A DNA stretch of 64,000 bases from Promicromonospora iranensis (lineage in GTDB: Bacteria > Actinomycetota > Actinomycetes > Actinomycetales > Cellulomonadaceae): positions 230,534-294,533 of the forward strand of contig NZ_JAJQQP010000008.1 of the NCBI RefSeq assembly GCF_028994805.1, in the 5' to 3' direction. This document shows positions 24,673 through 32,930 of the stretch, piece by piece; the first letter of the stretch is position 1; the number at the start of each line of letters is the position of its first letter. The translations under genes and the position numbers were made by a program. The notes under the pieces are model-generated. The model was not told where the DNA came from and did not search any database. It was given only the letters and a program-made list of their open reading frames with translations.

Positions 24673-25473
24673 GTGACTGCACGTACGACTCGCGCTCGCC
24701 ATCGGGCGGCGCGACGACCAGTGACTCCGCTCACCGAGTTTGCCCAGAACGCCGCGGTCGGACGCCGCACCGCGGTCGCCGCCGCCGGTGGCGCACTTCT
24801 TGTCTCGACCTTCGGTGGCGCGATGGCCGCCCAGGCCGCCCCGGTCGAGACCGGCCACGCGAAGATGAACTCGGTCGACCTCAACGCGCTGACGACGCAG
24901 GCCCGCGAGGCGCTGTCCAACGCGCCGGTCGTCTCGGTCGCCCCCGACGCAGAGCTCACCGTGGAGAAGACCGCGGTCTCCGTGGTCTCCGCCGCCGAGA
25001 ACGAGGACTACCAGGCAGAGCTCGCCGCTGCTGAGGCCGAGAAGGCAGCCGAGGCTGCCGCCGCCGAGGCTGCGGAGGCGGCCGAGGCCGCTGCCGCCAC
25101 TGTCTCCACCGCCACCTCCGTCGACGTTCCCGCGTCGGCGATCGGCAACTCCGTGATCTCGATCGCGAGCCGCTACGTCGGCGTGCCGTACGTCTCCGGT
25201 GGTGCCAGCCCGAGCGGCATGGACTGCTCCGGCTTCACCCAGTACGTCTACGGTCAGCTCGGTATCGACCTGCCGCACTCGTCGTCGGCGCAGCCGGGCT
25301 ACGGCACCCAGGTGCCGGCGTCCGAGGCGCAGCCGGGCGACCTGATGTGGACCCCCGGCCACGTCTCGATCTACGCCGGTGGCAACACCATGATCGACGC
25401 GTCCAAGCCGGGCACCGTCGTCGACTTCCGCACCATCTGGCAGTCGAACCCCACCTTCATCCGCATGGGCTGA
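24673..25473 (+). CDS. NlpC/P60 cell-wall endopeptidase
   Basis: A 266-residue secreted peptidoglycan hydrolase. From the GTG at 24673 (AAGGAGAGG about 7 nt upstream) the N-terminus is basic, with a hydrophobic signal around residues 38-57 ending MAAQAAP. A Glu/Ala-rich helical stretch (about 110-145) probably forms a coiled coil or spacer. The C-terminal NlpC/P60 domain begins near 155 (SIASRYVGVPYVSGGASP) with the catalytic Cys in GMDCSGFTQYVY, His in PGHVSIYAGG, and a polar third residue in TMIDASKPG. It should cleave stem peptides during growth. Expression is probably gated by the c-di-AMP riboswitch. A strong hairpin terminator lies 24 bp downstream. Confidence 0.94.
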   Translation: MTARTTRARHRAARRPVTPLTEFAQNAAVGRRTAVAAAGGALLVSTFGGAMAAQAAPVETGHAKMNSVDLNALTTQAREALSNAPVVSVAPDAELTVEKTAVSVVSAAENEDYQAELAAAEAEKAAEAAAAEAAEAAEAAAATVSTATSVDVPASAIGNSVISIASRYVGVPYVSGGASPSGMDCSGFTQYVYGQLGIDLPHSSSAQPGYGTQVPASEAQPGDLMWTPGHVSIYAGGNTMIDASKPGTVVDFRTIWQSNPTFIRMG

Positions 25474-25497
25474 CCACACCCACGCAGGACCACACAG

Positions 25498-25532
25498 CAG
25501 AGCGCCTGCCCGGTGATCGGGCGGGCGCTCTG
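25498..25532 (+). terminator. Intrinsic terminator after the NlpC/P60 gene
   Basis: Fifteen-bp arms (one G-T pair) with a 5-nt loop GTGAT: CAGAGCGCCTGCCCG pairs with CGGGCGGGCGCTCTG. A short CTTTGCCATCTTTCT tract follows. Confidence 0.85.
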
Positions 25533-25635
25533 CTTTGCCATCTTTCTGTCGTCGGTTTGCCACCGGTTACCCATAACGCGCGCGCCGCCGGTAGCGTTGG
25601 AGTGCAATGGTGCACTGCCGAAGAAAGGGCTGGCG

Positions 25636-26598
25636 ATGACGCGATCCGAGGTCGTACTGGTCGGGGTGGACGGATCGGCCGCGAGCCTGCATGCGCTGGA
25701 CTGGGCTACCGCCTACGCGCATCGCGTGGGCTGGTCGCTGCACATCGTGTGCAGCTATTCACTGCCGTCGTTCACCGCGGCGTCGCTCGACGGCGGGTAC
25801 GCCGCCCTCGACGACACCACGATCCAGGAAGGTGCCAAGTCGGTCCTGGTCGAGGCGGAGGCCCGGGTGGCCGACGCCGGCGTGCGCGCCACCACGGAGG
25901 TCGCCACCGGTGACGCCGCGGGCGTGCTCGTGGAGCTGTCCGGTGACTACGGGCTCGCGGTCGTCGGGACGCGCGGCAAGGGTGGGTTCACGGAGCGGCT
26001 GCTGGGCACCGTGTCGTCCGCGCTGCCCGCGCACGCGCGCTGCCCGGTCGTCGTGGTCCCGCTGCGCACCGAGGCGAACCGGGGCGTCTCCTGGAACACG
26101 CCGGGCTCCGGTGCGGACACCGAGACGAGCGCGGTGGCGCCCGGTGCGGCCGAGATCCGTGAGGTGCGCCGCATCGTCGTGGGCGTGGACGGTTCCCCGC
26201 AGGCCGAGCGGGCGCTGCAGTACGCGATCCTGCAGGCCAACGCGTGGGGCGCGGAGCTGACCGCCGTCACCGGCGTGCCCGTGGGGAACGCGGGGATGCT
26301 GGCATGGCTGCCGTCCAACATCGACCGCGAGCAGGTCCTCGCCGACATCGGCGCCGGCATGGACGTCCTGGTCGACCGGTACGAGGCGGAGAACCCCGGC
26401 CTGCGGATCCGGCGGATCGTGCTGGACGGTACCGGTGCGGAGCTGCTGACGGAGTTCTCGACGGCGTCGGACCTGGTGGTCCTGGGTTCGCGCGGCCGGG
26501 GCGGATTCCGGGGGCTGTTGCTGGGCTCCACGAGCCAGGCGGTGCTCCACCACGCGGCGTGCCCGGTACTCGTGGTCAACAAGCACTGCACGGACTGA
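25636..26598 (+). CDS. Universal stress protein, two tandem Usp domains
   Basis: A 320-residue cytoplasmic protein with two UspA-type domains (about 5-145 and 170-318). Each begins with a hydrophobic strand and Asp (VVLVGVDGSAAS; IVVGVDGSPQAER) and contains the ATP-binding loop G-x2-G-x9-G(S/T): VGTRGKGGFTERLLGTVSS and LGSRGRGGFRGLLLGSTSQ. Tandem Usps of this kind are linked to dormancy, hypoxia and stress in actinobacteria. The ATG at 25636 follows GAAAGGG. A TAGCGT -10-like box at 25592-25597 may mark the promoter. The gene ends against a long inverted repeat shared with the convergent aminotransferase. Confidence 0.93.
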   Translation: MTRSEVVLVGVDGSAASLHALDWATAYAHRVGWSLHIVCSYSLPSFTAASLDGGYAALDDTTIQEGAKSVLVEAEARVADAGVRATTEVATGDAAGVLVELSGDYGLAVVGTRGKGGFTERLLGTVSSALPAHARCPVVVVPLRTEANRGVSWNTPGSGADTETSAVAPGAAEIREVRRIVVGVDGSPQAERALQYAILQANAWGAELTAVTGVPVGNAGMLAWLPSNIDREQVLADIGAGMDVLVDRYEAENPGLRIRRIVLDGTGAELLTEFSTASDLVVLGSRGRGGFRGLLLGSTSQAVLHHAACPVLVVNKHCTD

Positions 26599-26602
26599 CC
26601 GC

Positions 26603-26672
26603 CGAGGTAGTCATCTGGCGAGGTAGTCACCCGATCGCCGCTGGGCGACTACCTCGCCAGATGACTACCTCG
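26603..26672. terminator. 26-bp perfect inverted repeat between convergent genes
   Basis: Arms 26603-26628 and 26647-26672 are perfectly complementary, with an 18-nt loop. Each arm itself contains CGAGGTAGTC twice (26603 and 26619), so alternative pairings exist. It lies 4 bp after the usp stop and 8 bp from the aminotransferase stop, consistent with a bidirectional terminator lacking U-tracts. Confidence 0.75.
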
Positions 26673-26680
26673 CGGTGGTT

Positions 26681-27961
26681 CTACTTCGGTGAGGTGGCTT
26701 CGGCGGCCGCGAGCAGCACGCAGGTCGCGACACCGTCCATCGCCGTGCGCACCTCGTCCAGCGGGGGCATCGACGGCGCGAGGCGCACGTTCTTGTTTTC
26801 GGGGTCCTTGCCGTACGGGTGGGTGGCGCCCGCCGGCGTGAGGGCGATCCCCGCCTCCTTGGCCAGCTGGACCACCCGCGACGCGGTGCCCGGTGTCACG
26901 TCGAGCGACACGAAGTAGCCGCCCTTGGGCTCGGTCCACGACGCGACGCCGTACCCGCCCAGGCGCTCGGTCAGGATCTGCACCACTGCCTCGAACTTCG
27001 GCGCCAGGATGGCGCGGTGCTTGCGCATGTGCTCGCGCACACCGTCGGCCGAGCCGAAGAACATCGCGTGCCGCAGGTGGTTGAGCTTGTCCGGGCCGAT
27101 GGACGCCGCCGACAGGTGCTTCTTGTACCAGGCGATGTTGGCGGGTGAGCTACCGAGGAACGCGACGCCCGAGCCCGCGAACGTGACCTTGGACGTGGAG
27201 GCGAACAGGATCACCCGGTCGGGGTTGCCCGCCTCGGCCGCGAGGGCGATGGCGTTCGGGCTGGTCACCTCGTCGTCGGTCAGGTGGTGCACCGCGTACG
27301 CGTTGTCCCACATGATGCGGAAGTCCGGTGCCGCAGTGGGCATCGAGACCAGTGCACGGGCGACGTCGTCGGCGATCACCGCGCCGTCCGGGTTCGAGTA
27401 GGTGGGGACGACCCACATGCCCTTGATGGTGGGGTCCGACGCGACGAGCGCGGCCACGGCCTCGGCGTCCGGGCCGTCCGGTGTCATCGGGACGGGGACC
27501 ATCTCGATGCCGAGGGACTCGCAGATCGTGAAGTGGCGGTCGTAGCCCGGCACGGGGCAGATCCAGCGCACCTTCTCCTCGCGCGCCCACGGCTTCGGCG
27601 ACTCGGGGAAGCCGAACAGCTCGGCGAACGCGACGACGTCGTGCATGAGCGTGAGCGACGCGTTGCCACCCGCGAGGAGCTGCTCGACCGGCACGTCGAG
27701 CAGCTCGGCGAAGATGCGCCGGATCGCCGGTCCGCCGTCGAGCCCGCCGTAGTTGCGGGCGTCCGTGCCCGTCTCGTCGGCGTGGACGCCCACTCCGGGC
27801 AGGGCCAGCATGGGCTCGGCGAGATCGAGCTGCTCGGCCGACGGCTTGCCGCGCGTCAGGTCGAGCTTCAGCCCCTTGGCCTGAAGCTCGGCGTAGGCCT
27901 GCTGCAGCTCGTGGAGGGCGGGGAGCGTTGCGGTGGTGTGGGACGACGTCGTAGTGGTCAC
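26681..27961 (-). CDS. Class I aminotransferase, AspT-like (subgroup Ic aspartate aminotransferase)
   Basis: A 426-residue PLP enzyme. Motifs include LDLTRGKPSAEQLDLAEP near the N-terminus, RNYGGLDGGPAIRRIFAELL, PVPGYDRHFTICE, VVPTYSNPDGAVI and ILFASTSKVTFAGSGVAFLG, whose Lys is the Schiff-base residue. This set matches the aspartate aminotransferase subgroup typified by Corynebacterium AspT rather than classic AspC. The GTG at 27961 gives the family's length; no strong Shine-Dalgarno is seen, but it begins only 16 bp after the upstream aminotransferase gene, so coupled translation is plausible. It links oxaloacetate/glutamate with aspartate/2-oxoglutarate. Confidence 0.88.
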   Translation of the reverse strand: MTTTTSSHTTATLPALHELQQAYAELQAKGLKLDLTRGKPSAEQLDLAEPMLALPGVGVHADETGTDARNYGGLDGGPAIRRIFAELLDVPVEQLLAGGNASLTLMHDVVAFAELFGFPESPKPWAREEKVRWICPVPGYDRHFTICESLGIEMVPVPMTPDGPDAEAVAALVASDPTIKGMWVVPTYSNPDGAVIADDVARALVSMPTAAPDFRIMWDNAYAVHHLTDDEVTSPNAIALAAEAGNPDRVILFASTSKVTFAGSGVAFLGSSPANIAWYKKHLSAASIGPDKLNHLRHAMFFGSADGVREHMRKHRAILAPKFEAVVQILTERLGGYGVASWTEPKGGYFVSLDVTPGTASRVVQLAKEAGIALTPAGATHPYGKDPENKNVRLAPSMPPLDEVRTAMDGVATCVLLAAAEATSPK

Positions 27962-27977
27962 CCCCGGGAGCCTACGC

Positions 27978-29468
27978 TCAGCCGGCGGTCGGTGACAGTT
28001 CGGAGCGCTCGTCCTTGCCTTCCGCGGCGGCCTCGATGTCGGCGACGTCGGCCGTGCCCGCGGGGGCGTCGTCGGCCGTGCCGAGGTCTTCGCCCAGGTC
28101 ATCGGCGGGCTCGTCGCCGAAGGCGGCGTCCGCCACGGCGGAGGTCTCCTCGCCGGACGACTCCTCGCCGGAGGTCTCCTCGCCAGATGTGGTGTCCGCA
28201 GCAGCGACCGTCGCCGCGTTCGCCGCCTCGTTCGAGGCCGCGGCCGAGCGCTCGCCACGGAGTGCGACCAGGGACTCCTCGAGGATGTCCAGCGCCATCT
28301 CCAGCTCGGGCTGGACGATCGACAGGGGCGGTGACAGCCGGATCGTCTCGGTGCGCGCTTCCTTGGCGAGCACCCCGCGCTCCAGCAGCGCCTCGCAGAG
28401 CTCGCGCCCGGTACCGAGCGCGGGGTCCAGGTCGATGCCGGCCCACAGCCCGACCGTGCGGGCCTCCGTCAGCAGGCCCCGTTCGACGAGCGCGTCGAGC
28501 CGTTCCGCGAGCACCTTGCCCGACGCCGCGGCCCTGGCCTGGTACTGCCCCGTCGAGAGCAGGTCGAGCGCCGCGACGCCGACCGCGCACGCCAGCGGGT
28601 TGCCGCCGAACGTCGAACCGTGCGTGCCGGCGGTCAGGACGCCGAGGATCTCGGGCTTGCCGACCACCGCGGAGACGGGGACGATCCCGCCGCCGAGCGC
28701 CTTGCCCAGACAGACCAGGTCGGGCTGCACGTCCCAGAGCTCGCAGGCGAGGGTGGTGCCGGTGCGGCCGAGCCCGGACTGGACCTCGTCGGCGACGAGG
28801 GCGATGTCCTGCGTCGTGGTGAGCTCGCGCAGGCCAGGCCAGAACTCCTCCGGCGGGACCACGACCCCTGCCTCGCCCTGCACCGGCTCCATGAGGACGG
28901 CCACCGTGGTGTCGTCCACGGCGTCGGCCACCGCGTTCAGATCGCCGAACGGGACCTGCCGGAAGCCCGGCGCGAAGGGCCCGAACCCGTCCCGCGTGGT
29001 CGGGTGGTCCGAGAGGCCGGCGAGCGTGGTGGTGCGGCCGTGGAAGTTGCCGGCGGCGACGATGACCGTCGCCTGGTCCTCAGGCACGCCGCGCACGTCG
29101 TAGCCCCACTTGCGGACCGCCTTGATCGCGGTCTCCACGGCTTCCGCGCCGGTGTTCATCGGCACCACGAGGCTGTCCTCGCCACCGGTGGTCAACGGCC
29201 CCACCACCTCGACGAGCCGCTGCGCGAACTCCTCCAGCCGGTCATGGTCGAACGCACGGGACGTGAGCGTGACCTGGCGCAGCTGCGTCATCGCCGCCGC
29301 GACCAGGCCTTGGTGCAGGTGCCCGAAGTTCAGGGCCGAGTAGCCCGACAGGAAGTCGAGGAACTCGTTGCCGTCCGTGTCCCATACATGCGTACCGTGA
29401 GCCCGCGCGATCGTGATCGGCAGTGGATGGTACGTCGGGGCGAGTGCGCCGTGCGTCGTGTCCGCCAT
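27978..29468 (-). CDS. rocD: Ornithine aminotransferase-like class III aminotransferase with acidic C-terminal extension
   Basis: A 496-residue PLP enzyme. Residues 1-400 match ornithine-oxo-acid aminotransferase: VWDTDGNEFLDFLSGYSALN, NTGAEAVETAIKAVRKWGY, NFHGRTTTLAGLSDHP, ALVADEVQSGLGRTG and CLGKALGGGIVPVSA (Schiff-base Lys). It would convert ornithine to glutamate semialdehyde. The last ~95 residues are an unusual acidic, Ala/Ser/Glu-rich tail (TTSGEETSGEESSGEETS) built from repeated short codon units around 28140-28190; usual RocD proteins end near residue 400-410. The ATG at 29468 is favoured because upstream sequence in frame is Arg/Pro-rich noncoding. The AspT-like gene follows in an apparent operon. 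Confidence 0.88.
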   Translation of the reverse strand: MADTTHGALAPTYHPLPITIARAHGTHVWDTDGNEFLDFLSGYSALNFGHLHQGLVAAAMTQLRQVTLTSRAFDHDRLEEFAQRLVEVVGPLTTGGEDSLVVPMNTGAEAVETAIKAVRKWGYDVRGVPEDQATVIVAAGNFHGRTTTLAGLSDHPTTRDGFGPFAPGFRQVPFGDLNAVADAVDDTTVAVLMEPVQGEAGVVVPPEEFWPGLRELTTTQDIALVADEVQSGLGRTGTTLACELWDVQPDLVCLGKALGGGIVPVSAVVGKPEILGVLTAGTHGSTFGGNPLACAVGVAALDLLSTGQYQARAAASGKVLAERLDALVERGLLTEARTVGLWAGIDLDPALGTGRELCEALLERGVLAKEARTETIRLSPPLSIVQPELEMALDILEESLVALRGERSAAASNEAANAATVAAADTTSGEETSGEESSGEETSAVADAAFGDEPADDLGEDLGTADDAPAGTADVADIEAAAEGKDERSELSPTAG

Positions 29469-29536
29469 GCCCCGCAGCCTAGAGCGGGTCCCAGGATCCC
29501 GCCGAGCAAGTGCATATATGGGCTGCCCGGCGGCGC

Positions 29537-30316
29537 CTACTTGTGCTCGATGACGCGCGGGAAGTTCTCCGGGGGAGCGCCGAACGCGATACGGGACTGT
29601 CCGATCACCGTGTGCCCGAGCGCGCGCGCACCGACCCAGCCGACGACCGCGCCGACGCCGAACGGCAGGATGCGGCCCAGCATCAGGCTGCCCTGCTTGG
29701 CCACCTGCTTCTGGATGAACCGGTGGGTGAGCGCCTTGTTGACGCGGTGCAGGGTGGTGCGCGGCATGCTCGTGAGCAGCACCTTGCCCCATGCCACGCC
29801 CGAGCCGCCGATGGCGTTCTCGACGTCCTGCGCGCCCTGGTCGCCGAGCACCGTGGCCAGGAGCAGCGCCCGGCGGCGCGGCACGTCCTGGACATCGATG
29901 CCGTGCACGTCCGCCACCGCGAGGGAGAACGCGGCGGACGACGCGAAGAACGTCGCCACGTCGCTCGTGGACAGTGCCACGCTCGCTGCCGTGCCCACGG
30001 CAGGGATCGCCGCGGCCGCGCCGACGGCGGTGCCCGTGGTCTGGATCACCCGCAGGTACTCCTTCTCCAGGAGCCGGATGACCTCCGCCGGGCTGGCGTC
30101 GGGGTTACGTGCCCGCACCTTGTCCACATGCTTGTGGATGGTCGCGGACGGGATGGTGACGGCCCTGCCGACCAGGTGGTCCAGCGGGCTCTCCGGCTTG
30201 TAGTTGACCCAGTCTGCGGGCGTTACCTCGAGAGAGTTGTCCGGCTTGAGCACCGCGTCGCCCGGTGCCGACCGGTCGTCGGGGCCTCGCGCCGTCAGCT
30301 TCTTGTCATCGGCCAT
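29537..30316 (-). CDS. EcsC-like conserved protein
   Basis: A 259-residue protein resembling the EcsC family of unknown biochemical function. After a polar N-terminus there is a long helical region (SATIHKHVDKVRARNPDASP, VIRLLEKEYLRV), then a glycine/alanine-rich hydrophobic segment (TGTAVGAAAAIPAVGTAASV) and VNKALTHRFIQKQVAKQGS. The second half has GRILPFGVGAVVGWVGARA, another amphipathic or membrane-associated stretch characteristic of the family. It begins 1 bp after the upstream osmC stop, so both are one operon. Function unknown; a membrane-peripheral role is inferred only from hydrophobicity. Confidence 0.65.
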   Translation of the reverse strand: MADDKKLTARGPDDRSAPGDAVLKPDNSLEVTPADWVNYKPESPLDHLVGRAVTIPSATIHKHVDKVRARNPDASPAEVIRLLEKEYLRVIQTTGTAVGAAAAIPAVGTAASVALSTSDVATFFASSAAFSLAVADVHGIDVQDVPRRRALLLATVLGDQGAQDVENAIGGSGVAWGKVLLTSMPRTTLHRVNKALTHRFIQKQVAKQGSLMLGRILPFGVGAVVGWVGARALGHTVIGQSRIAFGAPPENFPRVIEHK

Positions 30317-30317
30317 G

Positions 30318-30791
30318 TCAGCCCTCCGTCGGCTGCTCGAACTGCGCGTCCGGGACCTGGGCGCCCGCCTTGAGCGTGCGGCCCACCGTGCATGTCTTGT
30401 CGATCGACCGCTGCGCGATGGTGAGGAGCTTCTCGCGGTCCTCGTCGTCGAGCATGGACAGGTCGATCTCGAACTTCTCCGTGAGCACCGGGTACCGGTC
30501 CTCGGCCATGTCCTTCGGGTCCTCGACCCGGATGGTGGTCTTGTAGTCGTCGCCGAGCCGGCGTGCGAACGCCCTGTCGCTGCTCATCCCCGCGCACGCG
30601 GCGAGCGCGATCTTCAGCAGCTCACCCGGCGTGAACACGGCACCCGCATCGGCGGGGCCGATGTCGACGCGCGCGCCGCGGGCCGAGAAGCCCGTGTAGG
30701 TGCGTATGCCGTTGCGCTCCACCCAGAGCGGGTCCGTGGGCGAGGGGGTTGCTGCGCTCGTGGCGCTCGGGGTGGTGGTCTGCTCCGTCAT
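30318..30791 (-). CDS. OsmC-family peroxiredoxin/hydroperoxide reductase
   Basis: A 157-residue OsmC/Ohr-fold protein. The segment FTPGELLKIALAACAGMSSDRAFARR carries the first redox Cys in the conserved helix, and DKTCTVGRTL the second Cys near residue 135, the arrangement used for reducing organic hydroperoxides. The N-terminal ~25 residues are Thr/Ser/Pro-rich. The ATG at 30791 is preceded by GGAAGGA about 9 nt upstream. It is followed directly by the EcsC-like gene. The physiological reductant (lipoyl- or mycothiol-dependent) is unknown. Confidence 0.88.
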   Translation of the reverse strand: MTEQTTTPSATSAATPSPTDPLWVERNGIRTYTGFSARGARVDIGPADAGAVFTPGELLKIALAACAGMSSDRAFARRLGDDYKTTIRVEDPKDMAEDRYPVLTEKFEIDLSMLDDEDREKLLTIAQRSIDKTCTVGRTLKAGAQVPDAQFEQPTEG

Positions 30792-30938
30792 GAGGATCAT
30801 CCTTCCACTGGTCACCGACACGGTCACGGAGCGAGGCCCCGCGCGTCCCGGTCGGTCGGACTAGTGCACAACGCGAACGCGGCCTGTGACGTTCCCGTTC
30901 GCCGCGCAGGGTGGCGCCGGCGCTGCGACGATCTGCTC

Positions 30939-31559
30939 ATGGCGCAGAACCCGAGCGACAAGCCTGAGGCGGCCGGCCCACCGCCCGGGGGCACATCCCC
31001 GGCCGGCCCGACGCCCTCCGGCCCGCCCCCGGCCGGCCCGCCCCCGGCCGGCGCGCGGTGGAGGCCGAGCTGGCGCGATGCCCTGAAGCGGGTGCTCGGC
31101 GTCGTCGCCGTGATCGTCGTGGTCTGGCTGCTCTACCTGTTCCTGTCGGCCTTCCTGCCGCGCTGGTGGGCGCAGGTCATCGGCAACGCGGTGGACGGGT
31201 CGTTCGCCGCCGGTGCCTGGTGGGGCATCGTGACCGGGGCGGTGTTCACGGTGGTCCCGGTCCTGTTCCTCGCGCAGGCGGCGCTGCCGAGGCGGTCGTG
31301 GCAGCTCCGGCTCGGCTTCGTCGTGCTGGCCGTGCTGTTCGCGATCCCGAACCTCCTCACGCTCGGGATCGCGCTGGGCACGTCGTCCGCGGCCCACGCC
31401 GGCGAACGGATCCTCGACGTCGACGGGCCGGCGTTCCGCGGCGGGACCGCGTGGGGCGCGGTGATCGGGGGTGTCGTCGCGGCGGTGATCGTGACCATGA
31501 GCGTGCTGTACCGGCGCCGCGGCGACCAGCTCAAGCAGTTCCGGGCGAAGCAGAACTGA
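30939..31559 (+). CDS. Hypothetical four-TM membrane protein with proline-rich N-terminus
   Basis: A 206-residue protein. Residues 1-45 are Pro/Gly-rich with PPPAG repeats, probably a flexible cytoplasmic segment. Four membrane spans follow (VLGVVAVIVVVWLLYLFL; GIVTGAVFTVVPVLFLA; LRLGFVVLAVLFAIPNLL; GAVIGGVVAAVIVTMSV), ending in RRRGDQLKQFRAKQN. Positive charge after the last span and the N-terminal sequence suggest both ends inside. I do not recognise a family or function. It lies just upstream of thyA in the same direction with a 61-bp gap, but thyA has its own promoter-like box. Confidence 0.75.
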   Translation: MAQNPSDKPEAAGPPPGGTSPAGPTPSGPPPAGPPPAGARWRPSWRDALKRVLGVVAVIVVVWLLYLFLSAFLPRWWAQVIGNAVDGSFAAGAWWGIVTGAVFTVVPVLFLAQAALPRRSWQLRLGFVVLAVLFAIPNLLTLGIALGTSSAAHAGERILDVDGPAFRGGTAWGAVIGGVVAAVIVTMSVLYRRRGDQLKQFRAKQN

Positions 31560-31608
31560 TGGCCCGACGTCGGCTCGCGTGCCATCCGGTCCACCGGGAC
31601 GCTCGACG

Positions 31609-31614
31609 TAGGGT
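31609..31614 (+). promoter_or_regulatory. Leaderless -10 box of thyA (TAGGGT)
   Basis: TAGGGT ends exactly 6 nt before the thyA ATG and no Shine-Dalgarno is present, the same geometry seen at serC, marR and the ROK gene. Confidence 0.5.
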
Positions 31615-31620
31615 TGTCGC

Positions 31621-32424
31621 ATGACCGAGATCGCCACCCCGTACGAGGACCTGCTGCGCGACGTGCTCGAGAACGGGACCCACAAGGGCGACCGGACCGG
31701 CACGGGGACGCGCAGCGTGTTCGGGCGGCAGATCCGGTACGACCTGGCCGAGGGCTTTCCGCTGATCACCACCAAGAAGGTGCACCTCAAGTCGGTGGTG
31801 TACGAGCTGCTGTGGTTCCTCCGTGGTGACTCCAACGTCCGTTGGCTGCAGGAGCGCGGGGTCAAGATCTGGGACGACTGGGCCGACGAGTCGGGCGAGC
31901 TCGGCCCCGTCTACGGCGTCCAGTGGCGCTCCTGGCCCACGCCCGACGGCGGGCAGGTGGACCAGATCGCGAAGGTGGTCGAGCAGATCCGCACCGACCC
32001 GGACTCGCGGCGGCACATCGTGACGGCGTGGAACCCGGCCGAGGTGGACGACATGGCCCTGCCGCCGTGCCACGCCCTGTTCCAGTTCTACGTCGCCGAC
32101 GGCAAGCTCAGCTGCCAGCTGTACCAGCGATCGGCGGACCTGTTCCTCGGGGTGCCGTTCAACATCGCCTCCTACGCCCTGCTCACGCAGATGGTCGCGG
32201 CGCAGACCGGGCTCGAGGTCGGGGAGTTCGTGTGGACCGGTGGTGACTGCCACATCTACGACAACCACGTGGAGCAGGTGCGCACGCAGCTCGAGCGCGA
32301 CCCGTACCCGTATCCCTCGCTGCGGCTCGCACCACGGGAGTCGATCTTCGACTACGAGTTCGAGGACGTCGAGGTGCTCGGTTACGTCTCGCACCCCACC
32401 ATCAAGGCACCGATCGCCGTCTGA
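31621..32424 (+). CDS. thyA: Thymidylate synthase
   Basis: A 267-residue enzyme making dTMP from dUMP using methylenetetrahydrofolate. Signature segments are [45 protein letters not shown] and [12 protein letters not shown], with catalytic Cys about residue 150, followed by [20 protein letters not shown]. Length and motifs are complete. The stop overlaps the folA start by one nt (TGATG), coupling synthesis with the enzyme that regenerates tetrahydrofolate. Confidence 0.98.
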   Translation: MTEIATPYEDLLRDVLENGTHKGDRTGTGTRSVFGRQIRYDLAEGFPLITTKKVHLKSVVYELLWFLRGDSNVRWLQERGVKIWDDWADESGELGPVYGVQWRSWPTPDGGQVDQIAKVVEQIRTDPDSRRHIVTAWNPAEVDDMALPPCHALFQFYVADGKLSCQLYQRSADLFLGVPFNIASYALLTQMVAAQTGLEVGEFVWTGGDCHIYDNHVEQVRTQLERDPYPYPSLRLAPRESIFDYEFEDVEVLGYVSHPTIKAPIAV

Positions 32425-32930
32425 TGATCGGACTCATCTGGGCACAGGCACGTGACGGAGCCGGCCGGCCGGTGATCGGTGCGGGCGGCGACATCCCCTG
32501 GCGCGTCCCCGAGGACTTCGCCCACTTCAAGCGCACCACGGCGGGACACCCGGTCGTGATGGGCCGGCTCACCTGGGAGTCGCTGCCCAAGCGCCCGCTG
32601 CCCGGCCGCACCAACATCGTCGTCTCCTCGCGCGGCCCGTACGGCGTGCCGGACGCCGACGCGGTCCCGGCAGCGACCATCGGCGAGGCGCTCCAGATCG
32701 CGGCCGACGCACCGGGCGGCGACGAGATCTGGGTCATCGGCGGCTCGCAGGTCTACAGCGAGGCGCTCCCGGTCGCCGACGCGCTGGAGGTGTCCGAGAT
32801 CAACACGGAGGTCGAGGGCGACGTGTTCGCCCCCGAGATCGGCCCCGAGTGGACGGTCACCTCGTCGACCGGGTGGACGACGTCGTCATCGGGGCTCCGG
32901 TTCCGGCACCTCACCTACCGGCGCCGCTGA
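32424..32930 (+). CDS. folA: Dihydrofolate reductase
   Basis: A 168-residue enzyme reducing dihydrofolate, the by-product of ThyA. It begins [19 protein letters not shown] with the conserved IPWRVPEDFAHFKRTTAGHP (catalytic Asp/Glu region, here E in PEDF), VVMGRLTWESLP, NIVVSSR and IWVIGGSQVYSEALP, all DHFR landmarks. It is translationally coupled to thyA. Its 3' end overlaps the distal part of a small broken reading frame on the other strand. Confidence 0.97.
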   Translation: MIGLIWAQARDGAGRPVIGAGGDIPWRVPEDFAHFKRTTAGHPVVMGRLTWESLPKRPLPGRTNIVVSSRGPYGVPDADAVPAATIGEALQIAADAPGGDEIWVIGGSQVYSEALPVADALEVSEINTEVEGDVFAPEIGPEWTVTSSTGWTTSSSGLRFRHLTYRRR

